Shown piece by piece: positions 37,001 through 51,800 of a stretch of 64,000 bases of DNA (within the stretch, counting starts at the first letter, position 1; the number at the start of each line of letters is the position of its first letter). Location of the stretch: NCBI RefSeq assembly GCF_929443795.1, contig NC_064880.1, positions 51,853,605 through 51,917,604 of the forward strand. Reading direction: 5' to 3'. The translations under genes and the position numbers were made by a program. This stretch comes from Astur gentilis (Eukaryota > Chordata > Aves > Accipitriformes > Accipitridae). The notes beneath the pieces are model-generated. The model was given only the letters and a program-made list of their open reading frames with translations. It was not told the DNA's origin and searched no databases.

Positions 37001-38678
37001 CAAACTAGAAACTGTGGTCACTTCATATCAGCCTAGCAGGATACACCACCACCCAACAACTGGCACCCCAAACTAGATTAAGACTAAAAAAATAAGGTGA
37101 TTTTTGGAAAAAAAAAAAAAATCATTAAACTTCCAGTGCAAACTGCTGCTAGTGGGCTTCCTAGTATCAAAAATAGTAACATCACAGTTCCATCTCTTTC
37201 TAGAAAAATATATGTGCTACAAGTAAAACCTGGTTCTTGGATTTGAAATTAATTCAGGGAATAGCCTATGGCCTATAATATGTGAAAAGACAGATACCTA
37301 AGAGATGATGAATTCCTCTCCACTGATTATAGAGGTAGCCCGGTTAGATAACTAGACCAAAAGCTTTTTCAGGTGGCTAAAGTTACATGAAATTAACCTC
37401 ATCCTAAATTAGCATTTATGTTCCCAAAGGTCTGTGGCAAAACTAAGAAAATAGATGACACGCAACTCCTAAATCTTAAGTTTAAAACAAAAAAAGGTCT
37501 CCATCTTTTTATTCACCGAGATATTTTTACATCATGGCATAGAAAGGCTCCTTTCCCATATTAATGCAGAAACTGGCGTACAGCTCCGCTTATAACAAAT
37601 TCTTTTTGATCCACCTTCAAGCCAACAGACACTTCTGAACACAACATCTACTGAGCCACCAACACAGCTCCAAAACCTTTGCCAGGAATTTGCAAAGTCT
37701 CTAAGCCAATACTTTCCATAATATGTAGGTGCCATTACAACCTTAATGAAAGCATTGGGCAGCATCAACATTCCCCCCCCACTCCCCATTTTCCCCAATG
37801 CGTCTTGTCTTTTGTGGATATGGGGAAAATACAAAAATAAAAAGTTTTCATTGCCTCGGATGTGCCAGGGTATCAGTAATGTTCTTTTTCTCTACAATAT
37901 AATGTTATTTGTTTGAACTACGTTTTCTCACTTACTGTTACCTTAGTTCCTATAACTTTAATTATCAGCCTTGACAGCACATTAAATGAAGCTGCTGTCG
38001 TATCTGTGCTGCTTCCAGGGCAGGCTCTTTCCCAAACGATATGCCTCCTAATATCCATTTCCTTAAGCTTAAGGTGATACCACCGGACAACAAGGCACAA
38101 AGAGCGTTTTCCCTTTCCTCATCTCATATGGCTTTTGGGGGGGATATCTGCCCTGAAACAGATTCTTATTTTCAGCAGCACAAGAGCATTTAAATAGGGT
38201 TAAAAACCTGTCCTGACCTCTGTCTTTGCCCTGCTCCCACAATTATTTCACTCACCTGCTTGCCTGCTTATAATATATCTCGGCTGAACCGCTAACAGGA
38301 AAGAAGGATTAAACAAACCTCAACCTCAGGGACAGGAAGGAGGATTTGAAATCCTACAACTGGTCAGGAATTCAAAACACAGAGATCAGACTTCCAGTGT
38401 CAAATATATTCTCCCACAGTAATTTGCTTTGTTAACATTGCACCATTTTTGCCCTTCCCTGTTACAACCTAATCACTATAAAGACTAATACACCAAAGAT
38501 AACAGTGTAGATAGACATGTACAGATGTCTACTCAAAGCCAGGTCGCCTTCTTGACTAGCATTGGATTTCACCCGCTATAAATCCAGCAATTCCTGTTTC
38601 AGGAATATTTCTACACTCCTGTGAAGATATAGTATCTATTTTTCCTTAGTTCTGTAATGTCATATGCAGGCTAGACCT
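34037..38678. other. Unique non-coding sequence
   Basis: No gene is recognised. The part to about 34280 is GC-richer, and two plus-strand open frames of 100 and 89 codons overlap each other there without a domain. A runs occur near 36100-36114 and 37108-37121. Confidence 0.55.
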
Positions 38679-38731
38679 TTGGGTTTGTTCGGTTTTTTGT
38701 CTTGGGTTTGTTTTTTGGTTGGTTTTTTTAA
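38679..38731. repeat. T/G-rich low-complexity tract
   Basis: GGGTTTGTT, GGTTTTTTG and GGTTGG units form a reverse-strand member of the A/C-rich tract series. Confidence 0.75.
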
Positions 38732-41700
38732 AGTTGTAATCTTACTTTTCCCATCATTTTTGATCCAGTATTTTTAACTGTTATGGCAATATAAGAAGAA
38801 AAAAAGAAAAATAATACTGTAGTGGAATTAGACTGACTTTTCATTTGTCTTTTGGTATTTGTATATATAAATGAACAGTGGCATTTGCCTGGTTTAAATT
38901 AATTGTGGTGGCCCAATCACATAATCCAGATCTTTTCTGTAGCGCAAGATGGAGAAACAAGAAAGAAATAAAAGCTGATATTAAAGCAGAAAAGGCTGGT
39001 TTCCACTCCCTAACCTATTCCCTATGACTTCTGCTTTTCTACTGTGTTTATGAATCATGCTGATGATGGGCTTTTTGACGACATGATTAGTTTTGTAACT
39101 TGCAGAGTATTAAAAATATTATCACAGCTCAAGAGATCTCAATAGGCATCATGACAATGTAAATAAAACATTAATTACACTGATAAAAATATTTCAGCTA
39201 CCATTAGAAGTCTGGTAATTTGCCAGTGGTAAAAAGTGCCCCTATCCGCAGCCAGGAGATACTTCAGTCTGCATGCTGAAAGTGAACTGAGACTTTCCTG
39301 AACTCAGAAAAACCCAGACTTGATACTTTCCAAATTTTATTTATCACAACACGCTGGCTGGAGTTATGGCACAAGGTATATTCTTATTTTAACCTCCTTT
39401 AGCATAAGCACTTCAGCAACATGTCCTCACCTAGATCTAGCTGGAGAACACATCTCATATGTCTTCCGCACCAAAATGCATGAAGCATCTCTCCTTCTTA
39501 AGTCTTTCGCTATATTTATTAACAGTCCAACTCAAAGCCCAAGATAATATTTGCCAAAATGCTTAATGTCACAAAAACTGTTCCGTGGTTTTACTCCAGA
39601 CTATACCAGGTTAAAAGAGATCTTATGTTCCCCATTCTCTCATGGTAATTTTAGAAATAAATTCTTTTGCAGGACTACACATCTTGAATTTGTCTTTAGT
39701 ACAACAGTTTCTTACTTCACAGATGTCTTCCAAGAGTGAAAGAAGACTTTTGTCTTGAATTATTCAAATAACCTTCAAAAATCTTTTGTGTGAAAATGAG
39801 GTGAAGATCACTATGTAAAGATCAAGCGAGAAACGTTTTCCTTGTGGGCATTTTCAAAAGCTTCTCCATTTATATATAAAAAAATCCATTTCAAATAAAA
39901 CAGAGCTCTCAGGAAATAAACTATATAATAAAATTAATGAGAGCAATCCTTTCCTTCTCACAGTCAAACCCTTCTTTTCCTTTAGACCGAATAAGCCCAA
40001 ATTCACCCCGTTTCTCCAAAGCCACCCCTTACCACAGAACTTACCGAGGCCACCAAAACATCTGCTTTGCGACTCTCCCCGCAGAGAAAAGCCATCTGTG
40101 TGTCGTGGTGGGCAGGTCTGGAAACCGGCAAGGACACCACGTACCCGGAGAAGGGACTTTTGCAGAAGGGCTGCCTGAGCCTGGATTTCAATTACTGAAA
40201 ACACCTGAAGGAATTACGTTAATGAGCTGTATTAAAGCAAAGAGTAGCTAAAGGCTCCTTTGCCTTGTGAAGCATTTCCACCCCTCTTTTAGGGAGAAAA
40301 ACGTGGAAAAACTTTTTCCCACCTATACATCAGCTGCATTTAAGCCTCCACCATTCCGCACGTGGCTGAAATACCTTAATCGGGTTCACCTAGCAGCATT
40401 TTACTCAATGCTCAGCAGCTGAGGCAAAGAATAACAACCTGGGAAAAGCCCCACGCTCTTCCTAACTTCAGGGTGGGAGCTTAGTGCTCTTGCTCCCTGC
40501 CAAGTGCTGTATGCAATATTGCTCAACGTCGTCTGAAGCCTTACGGTCCGGCTTCCCAAAAGCAGGGCTTTAATCCTATAGCCTCTCTGTATGGCGCGCA
40601 ATCATACTGCATGTGGTCACATTTTATTGTTTCAAGGATAAAGATTGTTCAAGGCATCTGACACTACGCTTAAATTATTCATCCACTGCTATTATTTATT
40701 CATCAGCTCTTGAGTTATCTTGCTTTGCTAAAGTACCTGGTTTCTATTGCTCGCAGAAAAAAACATGCCATTTTCTTTGTTTTAATTGAGATTTTGTGAC
40801 TCTTGCGAGCAGCTGATTGCGTAGCACTAATACCCTGTAACGTGTATTGCCAAGCGTTTGAATATAAGTGTCGTTTCTGCGTGCAGGTATTGAAAGGAAA
40901 GCACACGCTGCCAGGTCCTGCGCTTGACTCGTAGAGGCCGGGGCAAGCTCAGAATTTTGGGGGGGCAATGGGGGGCTCTGGGAGTCCCTTCCCAGGGCCA
41001 CGCTCCGTATCTGGTGCTGGACAGGGGAGTTGTTATCTCTGGTGGTTGTGATATTTGGGAATGTGAGGGATACATCTCATCTAAACTGCTAGCAGAGTAA
41101 CAATAATTAAAAACCTTCAGTTTGAAACAGCTCCTTGATCTGGAAGCATAACAAAGAGGAGCCTGAGCTCCTTGGATGTTACATTATAAGGGAAATACTG
41201 GATGTCTTTTATAGCTCATGGCTATGGTATTTTCCTCTAGGTATAGCCAACCAGCAGAAGCTGTGCTGAAAGAGCAGGAAAGTTGTGTTTGTCAGTGCAC
41301 AAAGCTGGCAGTGACGAGACTTCGCAGGTTTTGTGAGCCTTACCCTCTGGAACAAAAGTGTATTTTGGGGCTACAGTGTTTTATTACATTTTTTCTATCC
41401 CATGATTACACACTACTTCTGATATTTAACATCTCAGAGAAACAGAATAAAATGTTGACTCCGCAGCTGTGAATGGAAACATTTCTGACCACAACTGCCA
41501 TCTCTCTACATCATTGTTCTTCCGTATAAATAAATAATGTGAAAATGGCAATCACATATTTATTTGTGCCAGAAGTGGAAGCACAAAGGCCAATTCCAAA
41601 ATTTCTTCAAAGCACGGAAATTTTGAAATTTTCATTAAGAACATATCTAGGACTGCAGTGTTAAAACGGAGACTTACTTATTTATGGAGGTAAAACATAA

Positions 41701-44700
41701 GCTATGACACCTTCCTGCAAAAAGGATCCCAATACCCCTAAATATATATTTAAGAGGAAAATTAAACTACAACAGAGAGATGATCCTAATTCCCGATATT
41801 GCAGATGCCACACTGACAAAGTCCCTACTTACTACGGTGGGTTTTGCACCGTACGACTGCGAGCTAACATTTCCAGCATCAAAAAAAAGGTCTGCAAGGC
41901 TTAACTCACCAGTTCAGACATTTCTCTTGCAGTTAAAAGTTGGCTTGGGATGAAGGCTTCAGTCTGGGAACAATCTTTACCCACTTGAAGGGGAAAAAAA
42001 TCCAACATCATACTACTAGGCACTGTCGTTATGGTGATATAAATTGCATTTTATCAGTTTCAGCTGTTTTTTTTCCTGGCCTGTACATAAAAATCTCTTT
42101 TTAAACTGAAGTCCTTCAAGGTTTACTAGCCAAATTTTGCTATCAGTTACACATGCAGCCCTATTAATGTTAATGAGATGGTTGAATTTAAGCAAGGGTA
42201 GAATTTGATCTTTACCTTATTATGTTGTAGGCTGTCTACATATTTGTCTGTTTTAACTTAAAATCCATAGCGCAATTTCTTCTTTATAATGAGGAAGTCT
42301 TACAAAACCGTATCACAAAATGCCAAAGGTATAACAACACCAGGTCAGAACCGTATCTTCTCTCTGAAAATGGCCACTGCTGGGTGTTTCCTAGAGAGAA
42401 CACAAAGCCTTGAAATGAGCTATTATAAAATAGTTTGCCTAGAGAAAAATATCCTTGACCTGACTCTCTTCTGGCTTGTGCTCTGAACCATGAGTTTTTT
42501 CCATTCCTTCCAGACTTCTTAAAAAAAAGGTTCTTATAATCAAATCTCTGAATGACAGTCAAATTTTGCAGCCACAAAGAGGCATGTGCAGTGTGTGCAC
42601 AACAGTTTCCATTAATACACAATTACTAGATATATTTACAAGCCATTTACTTTGTTAAGATTGCAATTCATTCTGCAGTGGTTCAAAAGCAAACCCTCCT
42701 TTTCGGATCATCTCACATTACAACCCCGGCCACAGTTTTTTAATCATTTCTAATTTAAGAAAAATTAACACTCAATTACAATGAGTTTGAACTCAGGAAG
42801 AACTGCAGCAGTAAGAGCCTCTCTCTTTTCTCTTTCTGCCTGTCTCTGCCTTTCTCTCACTCGCACATTTCTGCAAGAATATTGGTGCTGCAAAATCAAG
42901 GGTTTAAGACCTTAAGAACGGTGGACAGTTTTAACTCCGTACCCTGGTACTTGTTATGATGCAGCTTTTATTTGCCTGATCACTTCTTTACAGGCCTTTC
43001 CTTATTCAGTTCACAACAAACATTTGCTCTGAGGAAGTATGAAGATTAGATATAAAAGAATAATTAACCTGTGATAATTGTATGATCTGTATAATCATAA
43101 TTGTATATAAATATATTTAATATCTCTGATATCTATCGATCTCGGTTGTTGCACAAGTTGGACAGTGTATAACAAATGCAGAAAGAAAACGCACCATCTC
43201 TAGCACGGACTCTGGTGGGATGTGAAGCAAGTTACCTAAACCAAACTATTCCCATCAGGCGGTTATTTCCACGTCCCTAACTTTCTGGAGCAGCAAATAT
43301 GAGCTCCTTCCCAGCTGCAGCTAACGTCAATGGAAGCGTGCTCCAAATGCGGAGACTATAGTGTCACGATCTGTGTGTTACCTGGAGTTATTTGGGGAGC
43401 CGGTCTTTGATAACATTCCCACGCTAAAGCTCCCAATCTATTAGCAGAGAAATTGCTGTCCCTACTAGGGGTTGTGACAATTACCGAACATTTCTAAAGT
43501 ACTCAGATATTTTCCAGATACACACGACTGAATAGCAAATGAAACAAATTAGTAATGACATCTTCAGAGTCAGGTTTGAAGAGCGCGTAATACGCGAGAC
43601 ACTCAGATATACGATGAGCCGCGTGGATAATATATTGTCTGAAGAGCTCCCGTTCTGTACACTGATCGAAGGGAAGATATTACAAGACTGTGTGATTTCA
43701 GCTTGTGTCATAATGTAGAAGCAGAAAATGCAAAGGCTACTTTAATTATATCAGGTTGGAAGTATCTGACTTTGCAGCCTGAAAGATTTCAGTGTAATTT
43801 TTTGGTTTAATAAACTAGATCAGTGGTACACAAGTGGTTCCACAAGAAGAAGCATTTATGAAGTATGGTTTCCTCCTCTCTCCAGCATGGATTTCTCACT
43901 TTGTCACAAGTAAGCTAGTGATGCTGCGTTTTCCTCGCTAACTTGAGCCTACCCCATTTACCCACCTGCCTACTTTCATGAAGTTTTGTAGGAAATTAAT
44001 AACATTATGACTCTTACTCTCAGTGGCTAAAATTGACCAACAATTTTAGAAACTATCAGGGAAGGGCAGGCACATACAGCATACACAGTTATGTACATCT
44101 GCTTTCCTTAGGAATGGATTTACAAATCCTTGTCATGTGGCATCAGAATTAGTTGGCACGTTCCACATTCTCGCTTCTCCCACCATTTCATCACGTCTTA
44201 CTCTCTTCTGCCACAGCCCTTTATTCATGTACTTGCTGCTCCTCCTCCTCCTTATGGCCTTACCAGACCTGAATCCTCCTTCCTTCCACACCGGTCCCTG
44301 TCCCAGATACTAACCCTGTCCCCAAAATCTCATTATTCCCCCATATACCACCAGCCCGGCTGGTGCCAAGTCCATAACTACCTTGTTCCCACCTATTTCC
44401 AGTTATTAACCCAGCGTTCGACCTCACTATCTTTGCCTGATCAACACCTTCTCCCCCGCTCAGGCCTCTCAGACTTTCAGCCCTGGCTCCCATCCACTTC
44501 TGCTGCTGCACTCGTGGACAGGACTCGTCTCATGAGCACATCAGCCGTAGACAGCAGATGCAACGGGCTGGTGCCCACCAAGCTTGACCAGATCTAGGAG
44601 CCGTGCAAGGTACAAGCATGCTCCCTGAGGACGGACTTTTTGGATATTCTATGTAGAAAAAGTCCACACCTTGCATGTTCCATAGCTTTGTGATAGTTTG

Positions 44701-45782
44701 GGTGAATTTTCACAGGGCCAATAGCAAATAAATTCCTGCGACGTCAACCTAGCTAACTCAGAAGTTGATGAATGCACACCAAAGCACAGGGACATGGTGG
44801 CTTCTCTGTGTTACTACTTATTTATACTCCTTTAGTAACAAGAAGCACCAGTATTTGCACAGATGCAATCTGATGGGCAGTTTGCCCTGTTAGAGTGAAA
44901 TTCCTCCTGTGCAAATGAGAGGACAGAGCTGCTCATTTCTCTAGAGCCGGTGTTTTTGGGTGGAGAAGAGAAGCAAGCCCATCTCTCCGCTGCCCCCTCC
45001 TGAAGGATTCAACCTACCTTTGGCTCCAAACCCAGGGCTCGGAGGGTTCCCACAGATGTCACATTTCACATGGTCCAACCTGTCACTCTCTTAATTTAGA
45101 TAGTCAGTGGCTCCTCCAGATTTCTTGTCAGACTCTGTCCCAAGCTTGGCTAGAACTGTTTGCTGGAGAAGTCCCAGGTATCCAGTGGCTGCTGCCATCC
45201 TTGAGAGATGGTAGTGCCAAGCAGTTGTCCTTCAAGTTGTGTCCCATGGGCTGGAAGGCGCAGGAGATATTCTCCCTGCCCTCCCTTCCCTGTGAGTTTC
45301 AGGTTGGGCATTACAGAAATGCCTCTGTTACTACCTCCCACACCTACCTGTCCTTCCAAAGCTGTTGAGATGATGCCTCAACGGGTCAACAGGACCAGTT
45401 CCTCGTGACCTTCCTCAGTCCACAAGAAGACTTTCTTGAAACAACTTGCTTCCCAGCAGCCCTGGACACCTTGTATGGTCAGGGAAGCAAGTACAAAGGC
45501 ATAAGGCTTTGAAGGTCTCTCTGATGAAGAAGCTGTGGAGATCTTGTGAGTCTTCTGCCTCGCTTCTGCAAAGTGGTACAAAATAAAGGCAAGTCTCAAC
45601 GTAGGCATTAAGTGGTCAGTGAATACAGCAGCACTAAAAGCAATCAAAAGAAATTAAAGAGCTGGAATAGAAGAACACAGAAGATGGAAGGGCTTGTGGG
45701 AATTGAAGTGCTCTGGAAATAGGGGGAAAAACAGATAAGTGTTTAAATGGCCTTTACATTCACAGGCAGTGCAGGCCAGGGT
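38732..45782. other. Unique non-coding sequence
   Basis: No gene, RNA gene or known transposon is recognised. The open frame at 44130-44597 (155 codons, plus) is one of the longest in the window. It lies in pyrimidine-rich sequence (44210-44480), has biased proline/serine/leucine content and no domain that I recognise. It is left unannotated as a gene. Confidence 0.55.
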
Positions 45783-45831
45783 AAAAAAACAAACAAACAA
45801 ACAAAAAAAAAACAACCAAACCAACAAAAAG
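45783..45831. repeat. (CAAA)n / A-rich low-complexity tract
   Basis: Four CAAA units, a ten-base A run, then CAACCAAACCAAC-type units. It closely resembles the tract at 11853-11911. Confidence 0.85.
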
Positions 45832-47089
45832 ACTGACACCCTTAATTTCAAGTGTTATGATGAACTACATTTGTATAAGAGCTTTCAGTTAGGAAAGACA
45901 AAGGCTGCAACTATGAAACTGCTGTATAAAACCAGAGATTTTGACACTTCACGTAAACATGGAAACAGAATTCATAGCATAAAAGTGTTAAAGAATGAGT
46001 AAGCAGATATGATTAGAGAAGAGTTGTTGGCTCATTTAAGGGCCTTGCTAACAGGACCCTGTTCCAGATCTGAACCCAAATTATGTCCAAAATCTGACTA
46101 AAATACCCCAAAGAGAATAGGAATTCCACCTCAATGGAGAATCACAGATTTAATTAATCCTCCACAAAATAATTTGAGACTATCACGAACAAAGCTACTC
46201 TGTCCTGAACGGTGGTTAAGAAGGGACAGACATGTCCTGAAATTGTGGACCTGCGATGTATCAAAAATACTGCAGAAAGAAGAAATCTAAGAATATTAGG
46301 CCCATGAAGCTCACATTCTAGCAGAAAAATAGCAAAATAGATCTGCCTGTACTGTGGGATAGAGCACAATACTTAGGATGTGGCACAGATGCTAGAAATG
46401 CGATGCATTGCCTTATAGTACAGGAATCTGGAAAGCAAGCGTGGCATGGATAGAGAGGATAAAACGACATTTCTCTTTTAAAAGAATTCTTCACAGGCTA
46501 CTTCCAAAAGGCCAAATGAGAAAGTGGTGCAAAGGAATGCTGCATTGGGTCAGGTTGCTGGCACATCACCTAGCTGCCTGCTCCTTCCTGCCATCAAAGC
46601 AAGCTACTGTCCTCCTGCTTTCCTTCCTGGAGGAACAGAAAGCAAGTTTTAGCACCTTGAGTTTTTCAAAAGTTGTGGTGGAGACTGAGTTTTGAGATGA
46701 TATGAGAGTAAAATTAAATCATCCATAAATGGAAGGTATGAGTGCCACTGTTTTATAACTCTGTGGTCAAACCTGCATAATTTATGCATCTTGAGGATAC
46801 CAAACCTGAGTTTCTATATGCCAAAACAAAGAAGGAAACTTGGCTTCAGTCTATGGGCATAAACACTGTCACGTCTTCGTTTCTTGGAAATAAACATTAT
46901 AAGCCATGGTACTGCCACTAAAAGAAGCTTGTCAAACAAGCTCCACAGTAACTTTATTTTTTAGTTTACAAATATGTGAGAGGTGAACTCAACATAAATC
47001 TGGGAAAACGTTGATGATTGCAAGCATACTCTCTAGAGCCTTTGGGAAAAGCAAAAGAAGCAAAGTTCAGCATTAGATTTTATACATAT

Positions 47090-47121
47090 CTGTGTGTGTA
47101 TATATATATGTCATATATATA
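47090..47121. repeat. (TG)n/(TA)n microsatellite
   Basis: TGTGTGTG is followed by two TATATATA blocks separated by TGTC. Confidence 0.75.
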
Positions 47122-48862
47122 AACACAGACAAAAGGAATTTATTCAACAACTGGTAAAAGAAGCTTGAGCTTTACAATATTTTGCTATAAAAGTTGCAAA
47201 AACTTCCCGGTTACTACTTCCCCAGAGCAAATGCCTTCTGTATATCGTTCAGGTGGTGGACAGTGATTTCCTGATTCTGGTCGCAGCCCAAGAACTTGGA
47301 AAATTTATTAAGGTTTTTAGCATGTTGCAGGGGCAGAGTGTGCTCTCCATCCTAGGGCAACTGAAGGATGTATGAGCACACAGGACCAGGTAAAACACTG
47401 GGCTTCAGACAAACAGAAACACTGCGGAGGCATGAAGGCTTGTTGGACATGCAAAAAATTACAAGCCATCTTATATGAAAGAGCCAGTCTTGATGGCAAA
47501 AGAAAAGTTTTTGCAGCTGTTGTCAAATGAAAGCAATAAAGCTAGGGTCCTATTGCATGAAAAAATTAAAAAAGAAACCATGCACTGATCTTGGACTGCT
47601 CTTTTCACCTCCTGGGACAACCTGAACCTGGGCCTGAGCTTGCAAACCTGCACAGCAGGGCTGGCTTGGCCGTGCTGCAGCCTGCACCTGAAGATGAGTA
47701 TTGAGAAGTAAGAAGACGTCCATGACCTCCAGTTCAACGCATCAGTAGAAAATAGTGTCAAAAATAGTAAAAAGCCTTCAGAAGTGAATGTGGTGTTCGC
47801 CTCCAACCGGTATTTAGCCCAAAGTACGTGCGTCTCCGTGCTGCTGTGAATTGTCTGTACATAGAAATTCACAACTGTAAAAGGGCAGAAGTTATCATGC
47901 CATCAGATGCTCATCACATTTATATTCATTTTAGCAAATCCAGGATTGGCCACAGACTCCTTACATATTTTATGATTTACCAGAATCTGCTTTAGTCGAA
48001 GAGACCTAATTCTTCCATTACACATATCACCCATCTTTCTGGCAGCATAATTTACATCTCAAACTGGAATAATTTTGCATACTTTTCATTTTAGCATTCT
48101 GACATCTTAAAAAAAAAAAAAAGCTTTAATTCTGTGGAGTAAATTATCATCAACCTTGGGAAAAAGTCCTGGAAGTTATTAATGCTGCTTTTATGCATAG
48201 TTGTCTGTACAGTTTTGGTGTCTTTCTCCTCTCAGCTCTGTGGAGTGATATATTAGCAAGAGTGTCGTCGAGCATATGAAATACAAAACAGGATCAGCTT
48301 CGTGAGGTTTATAAGAACATTTAACACATGACATGTAACTTGAGTGTTTTCCCAAGGGAATCGTGCAACCTTTGTTTACTCTTGGACTTTTCTTCCACAG
48401 TCAAGCTTCTAATCTTTCTCTATTCAAAGAACGCGTCTTTTACTGTTCAGTTCATTCACTGGACTGACACACGTCAGTGCTAAAACAACCTAAAAAGCTG
48501 TAGAAAAAAAAATACTGTTAAACAGGGACTTTGAAGCAAACCTGTGGTTCTGATTTTCTGTACTTCTGATATCACAAAAAGAGGGTCTTTATTAAAATTA
48601 ACTCTGAAAACAACAATACTGATGTTTCTGGGATGTTACTCTAAAACTGCAGTGAGGTCTTGTTTATTCCTTGTTAATCCTGCCTGAGATGAATGCACTG
48701 GAAGCGCTTAACCAACAACAGCAACATTCTTCTGGTGTATTCAAGCACAAGAAAACACAGAGGTTCTCAATATACACGAGACGGCAAATTTTCAACATTT
48801 TTGAAGGTGTTGGGTTGCGAATCATTTAAAAATGAATCCCTCCTGCTTCCAGAAAGAAAATC

Positions 48863-48879
48863 TTTTTTTTTTTTTTTTT
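48863..48879. repeat. T17 homopolymer
   Basis: Seventeen consecutive T. Confidence 0.85.
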
Positions 48880-51800
48880 AAGTCCAAGTGTTATGAAAAC
48901 TTAATATTTGTGTTTTGTCAGTATTTTTTAATATTAATTAATTATATTTATGTAACATATAGAAATTAAGTCATTTTTACAAAAAATAAATCCAGCTTAT
49001 ACATTTTTTTTTTCCCAGTAAGATATAGGCAGTGCATATACACAAAGGTGAAAAAAATAAATCGAAACAGAACCATATTTAATAGTAGAAGTCAAATTCA
49101 TGTCGGTGTGTGACTTGTTCACATCCAGCACCAGAAAATTCCTGGAAAGTTCCCATATTATTTAAGCAGAGGAATCAGGAGGTTCAACTTCTGGCAGGGC
49201 CTTGTCATACCTGAGTGCCCCCCAGCCCACCTGCAACCATCCTTTCCAAAAAGACAGGTTATTTAACGATTAGCTGGGCCATGCAGTAATGGCATATCGG
49301 CATGGTAGATGCTCTACATAATCTTGTGCTGGTATAGAGGGAAGGGCACCAAAAGGGCAGGAGAAAACCATCCTGGCAGGGTGATTCCTGTATCTCCAGC
49401 GTCTCTGCAACGTGACATTTGCATCTAGCTCGAGCCCAACGATGCCCCTGCGTGAAATAAGGTCTGTACCCTGGGTACCCCATGCACCGGGCAGGGAGAA
49501 GGGAGGAGAAAGACATTTCCCACAGCCTCCTCCACCCCTGCTAAGCTACAGGCTCTCACAGAGACTGCATGTGTTAAGGAAAGGGGGAAAAAAAAAAAAA
49601 AAGTCTTTCTCAATGCTAGGATTTCCTCCTGATGTAAATTTTCCCTGCTGTGCTTGAGTGTAAGAGAAAGTATTTGCTGCTAGGCACCTTTGGGTGTGAG
49701 GTAATGTGCACTGAAATCTCTAAAGGCCCCAAAAGAGGCTTTAGCAAAAATTCTGGGACCTTTGCAGGGTGCAGCATAACCTCTTTATCGGCGCTACACT
49801 GCTTCGTGTGGTGCAGGAGACAAGAGAGAAAGTTTTGTACTCTCTAATGTATAGCCCATAGGAAGACTTCTCTAACTGTACATATACAACGCACCCTGGC
49901 TTCGCTAATCCCTTTATTCCTGGTACGGCCAGATCTGAAATTTCCTCAACGGCTGCAAACATTTTAGGGGTGGATTTTATAACGGTAATCAGTGATTTTA
50001 GAGGAAATAAATCTATCCCGTAGCCCATAGCTCTGTATAAAGCATCCCAAGAAATAAGTCAGGGAGACCGTCGGCAGTGAAGAGTGCTACATTTCATGTG
50101 CTGCCACAGAAATGCTTTCTGGCTGAGGTCTAATATTAATCTATTTTGTCCCTGACATCCAGTAAAACTACAGTGTAGCAAATGCTTTTAAAACATACAT
50201 ATTCAATAGCAGATGCAATAAAGTATTCAGAACTGTTGGTATGAAGAAGGTTCACACACACACAAATATCTTTGAAACTCCAGTTAATCAAGGTGTCAAA
50301 GTAACTAAAGCAGTTTTACAGATTTTATTGAAAATAAATCACTTTATTATATACTGAAATATATATTATTGTTTCCCCACAGAGTTTTACTATCCAGTTG
50401 CCTGCATTTATTTTTTAAATAGAGTATCTCCTGCCCTCTTTAGTCCAGTTTTTATAACTACATTTACAAAGGAAATTCAGCGTTAAAACCTATCTTTAGT
50501 CTGCCTTCTCCTATTGCCCTATGCAAATAGCCCATTATTAGCCATTTTCTGGCAGAAGTAGCGGAGAGGAAACAGAAGAGGAAATGATATAATGGCTCCA
50601 GAGCCGCACGTTTCCTTTCTGCCCAGCCGTTTGCGGGATGACCTTACGGTTAACTGGGAAGCTGTGAGGTGGCATTGAACCTCAAAAGATTTACACCTTT
50701 GTCTTCTCATTTCTCAGACTGAAGCTTCCATGCAGGAATACATAAAACTTCACAGAACTCAGTCTGGCGAAGGTTAAAATGAGTGAAAGGAAATATTTGA
50801 TTCGATCTAATGGACATCCTAATAGATATTTATAGACTTCGCAGGGAAACTTTTCACTGAACCTTTTTTAACTCCCGTTACCGAATTACTGCTTGCTTTT
50901 TTAAGTATGAGATCTGGTTCAGATCTAAAATAGCCAGCGTGTTGTTAGACAATGCATTTCTTTAAAATTCAGTATTATGTGAAGACTCTTATTATTTCAT
51001 TCACTGGATAATTCTTCTTTTTTTTCTTTTTTTCCACCACAGTGCACAGATTCTAACAGCTTAATGCTATAAACGCACAAATAATCACACGTCTATAAAG
51101 ATACTGCCTCTACATGAAAAGCTTCGCAATCATTTTTTTTTTTTCAACATTTCTCCCTAAAGTTAAAGGATGTCTAATACAGTCCATGTATATAAAAGAA
51201 ATGCTTTCAGCATTTTGGACTGCTTTCTAAACTGATAAATTTCACATTGATAAATGTAAATTCAACAGCAGTTCTCCTGAGATAACATTTTTTCACCCCC
51301 AAACTAGTAAACTAGTTTAAAGTTGAGGCACAGTATCTAAAATGGATTTTAAATATTAAAAAATTACATCTATACTCAGAAATTTTATACATTTTGCCAA
51401 TGGACAGGCATTATGAATGCAATATTTTGGTACCCTAGGTCGTGTAAGTAGTTGTTTTACCCATATACTATATCCTAACTACTAAACCCAAAATTGCTAT
51501 ACCTAAATAAGCATAACGGTGTTTCTTATTCTGCACTCATGGAATTCAGTGACATTTTCTGGTCAACAGAGTGATGAGGACTCATCCAGGGCTCTATCTC
51601 TACCGGTTCCCCAGTAGGGCAGTCTGCAATGGGGTGACCCAGGTGACTGCGGAGGATCGCCTGCAGCATCTTCACTTACGGACTGAATTCAGAGTCACTG
51701 AAATTAGTATTCAGGTTCACCCCTGGGCATCTCTACGTTGTATGTCATGTTTTAAGACTGATCGTTATAGATATTTACCTATGTAAACCCCAGTGACTTT

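Noticed and set aside
44130..44597. 155-codon plus-strand open frame
   Set aside because: Pyrimidine-rich, low-complexity composition; no recognised domain, no splice or promoter context.
47471..47872. 133-codon minus-strand open frame
   Set aside because: No recognisable domain; length is within chance for 64 kb in six frames.
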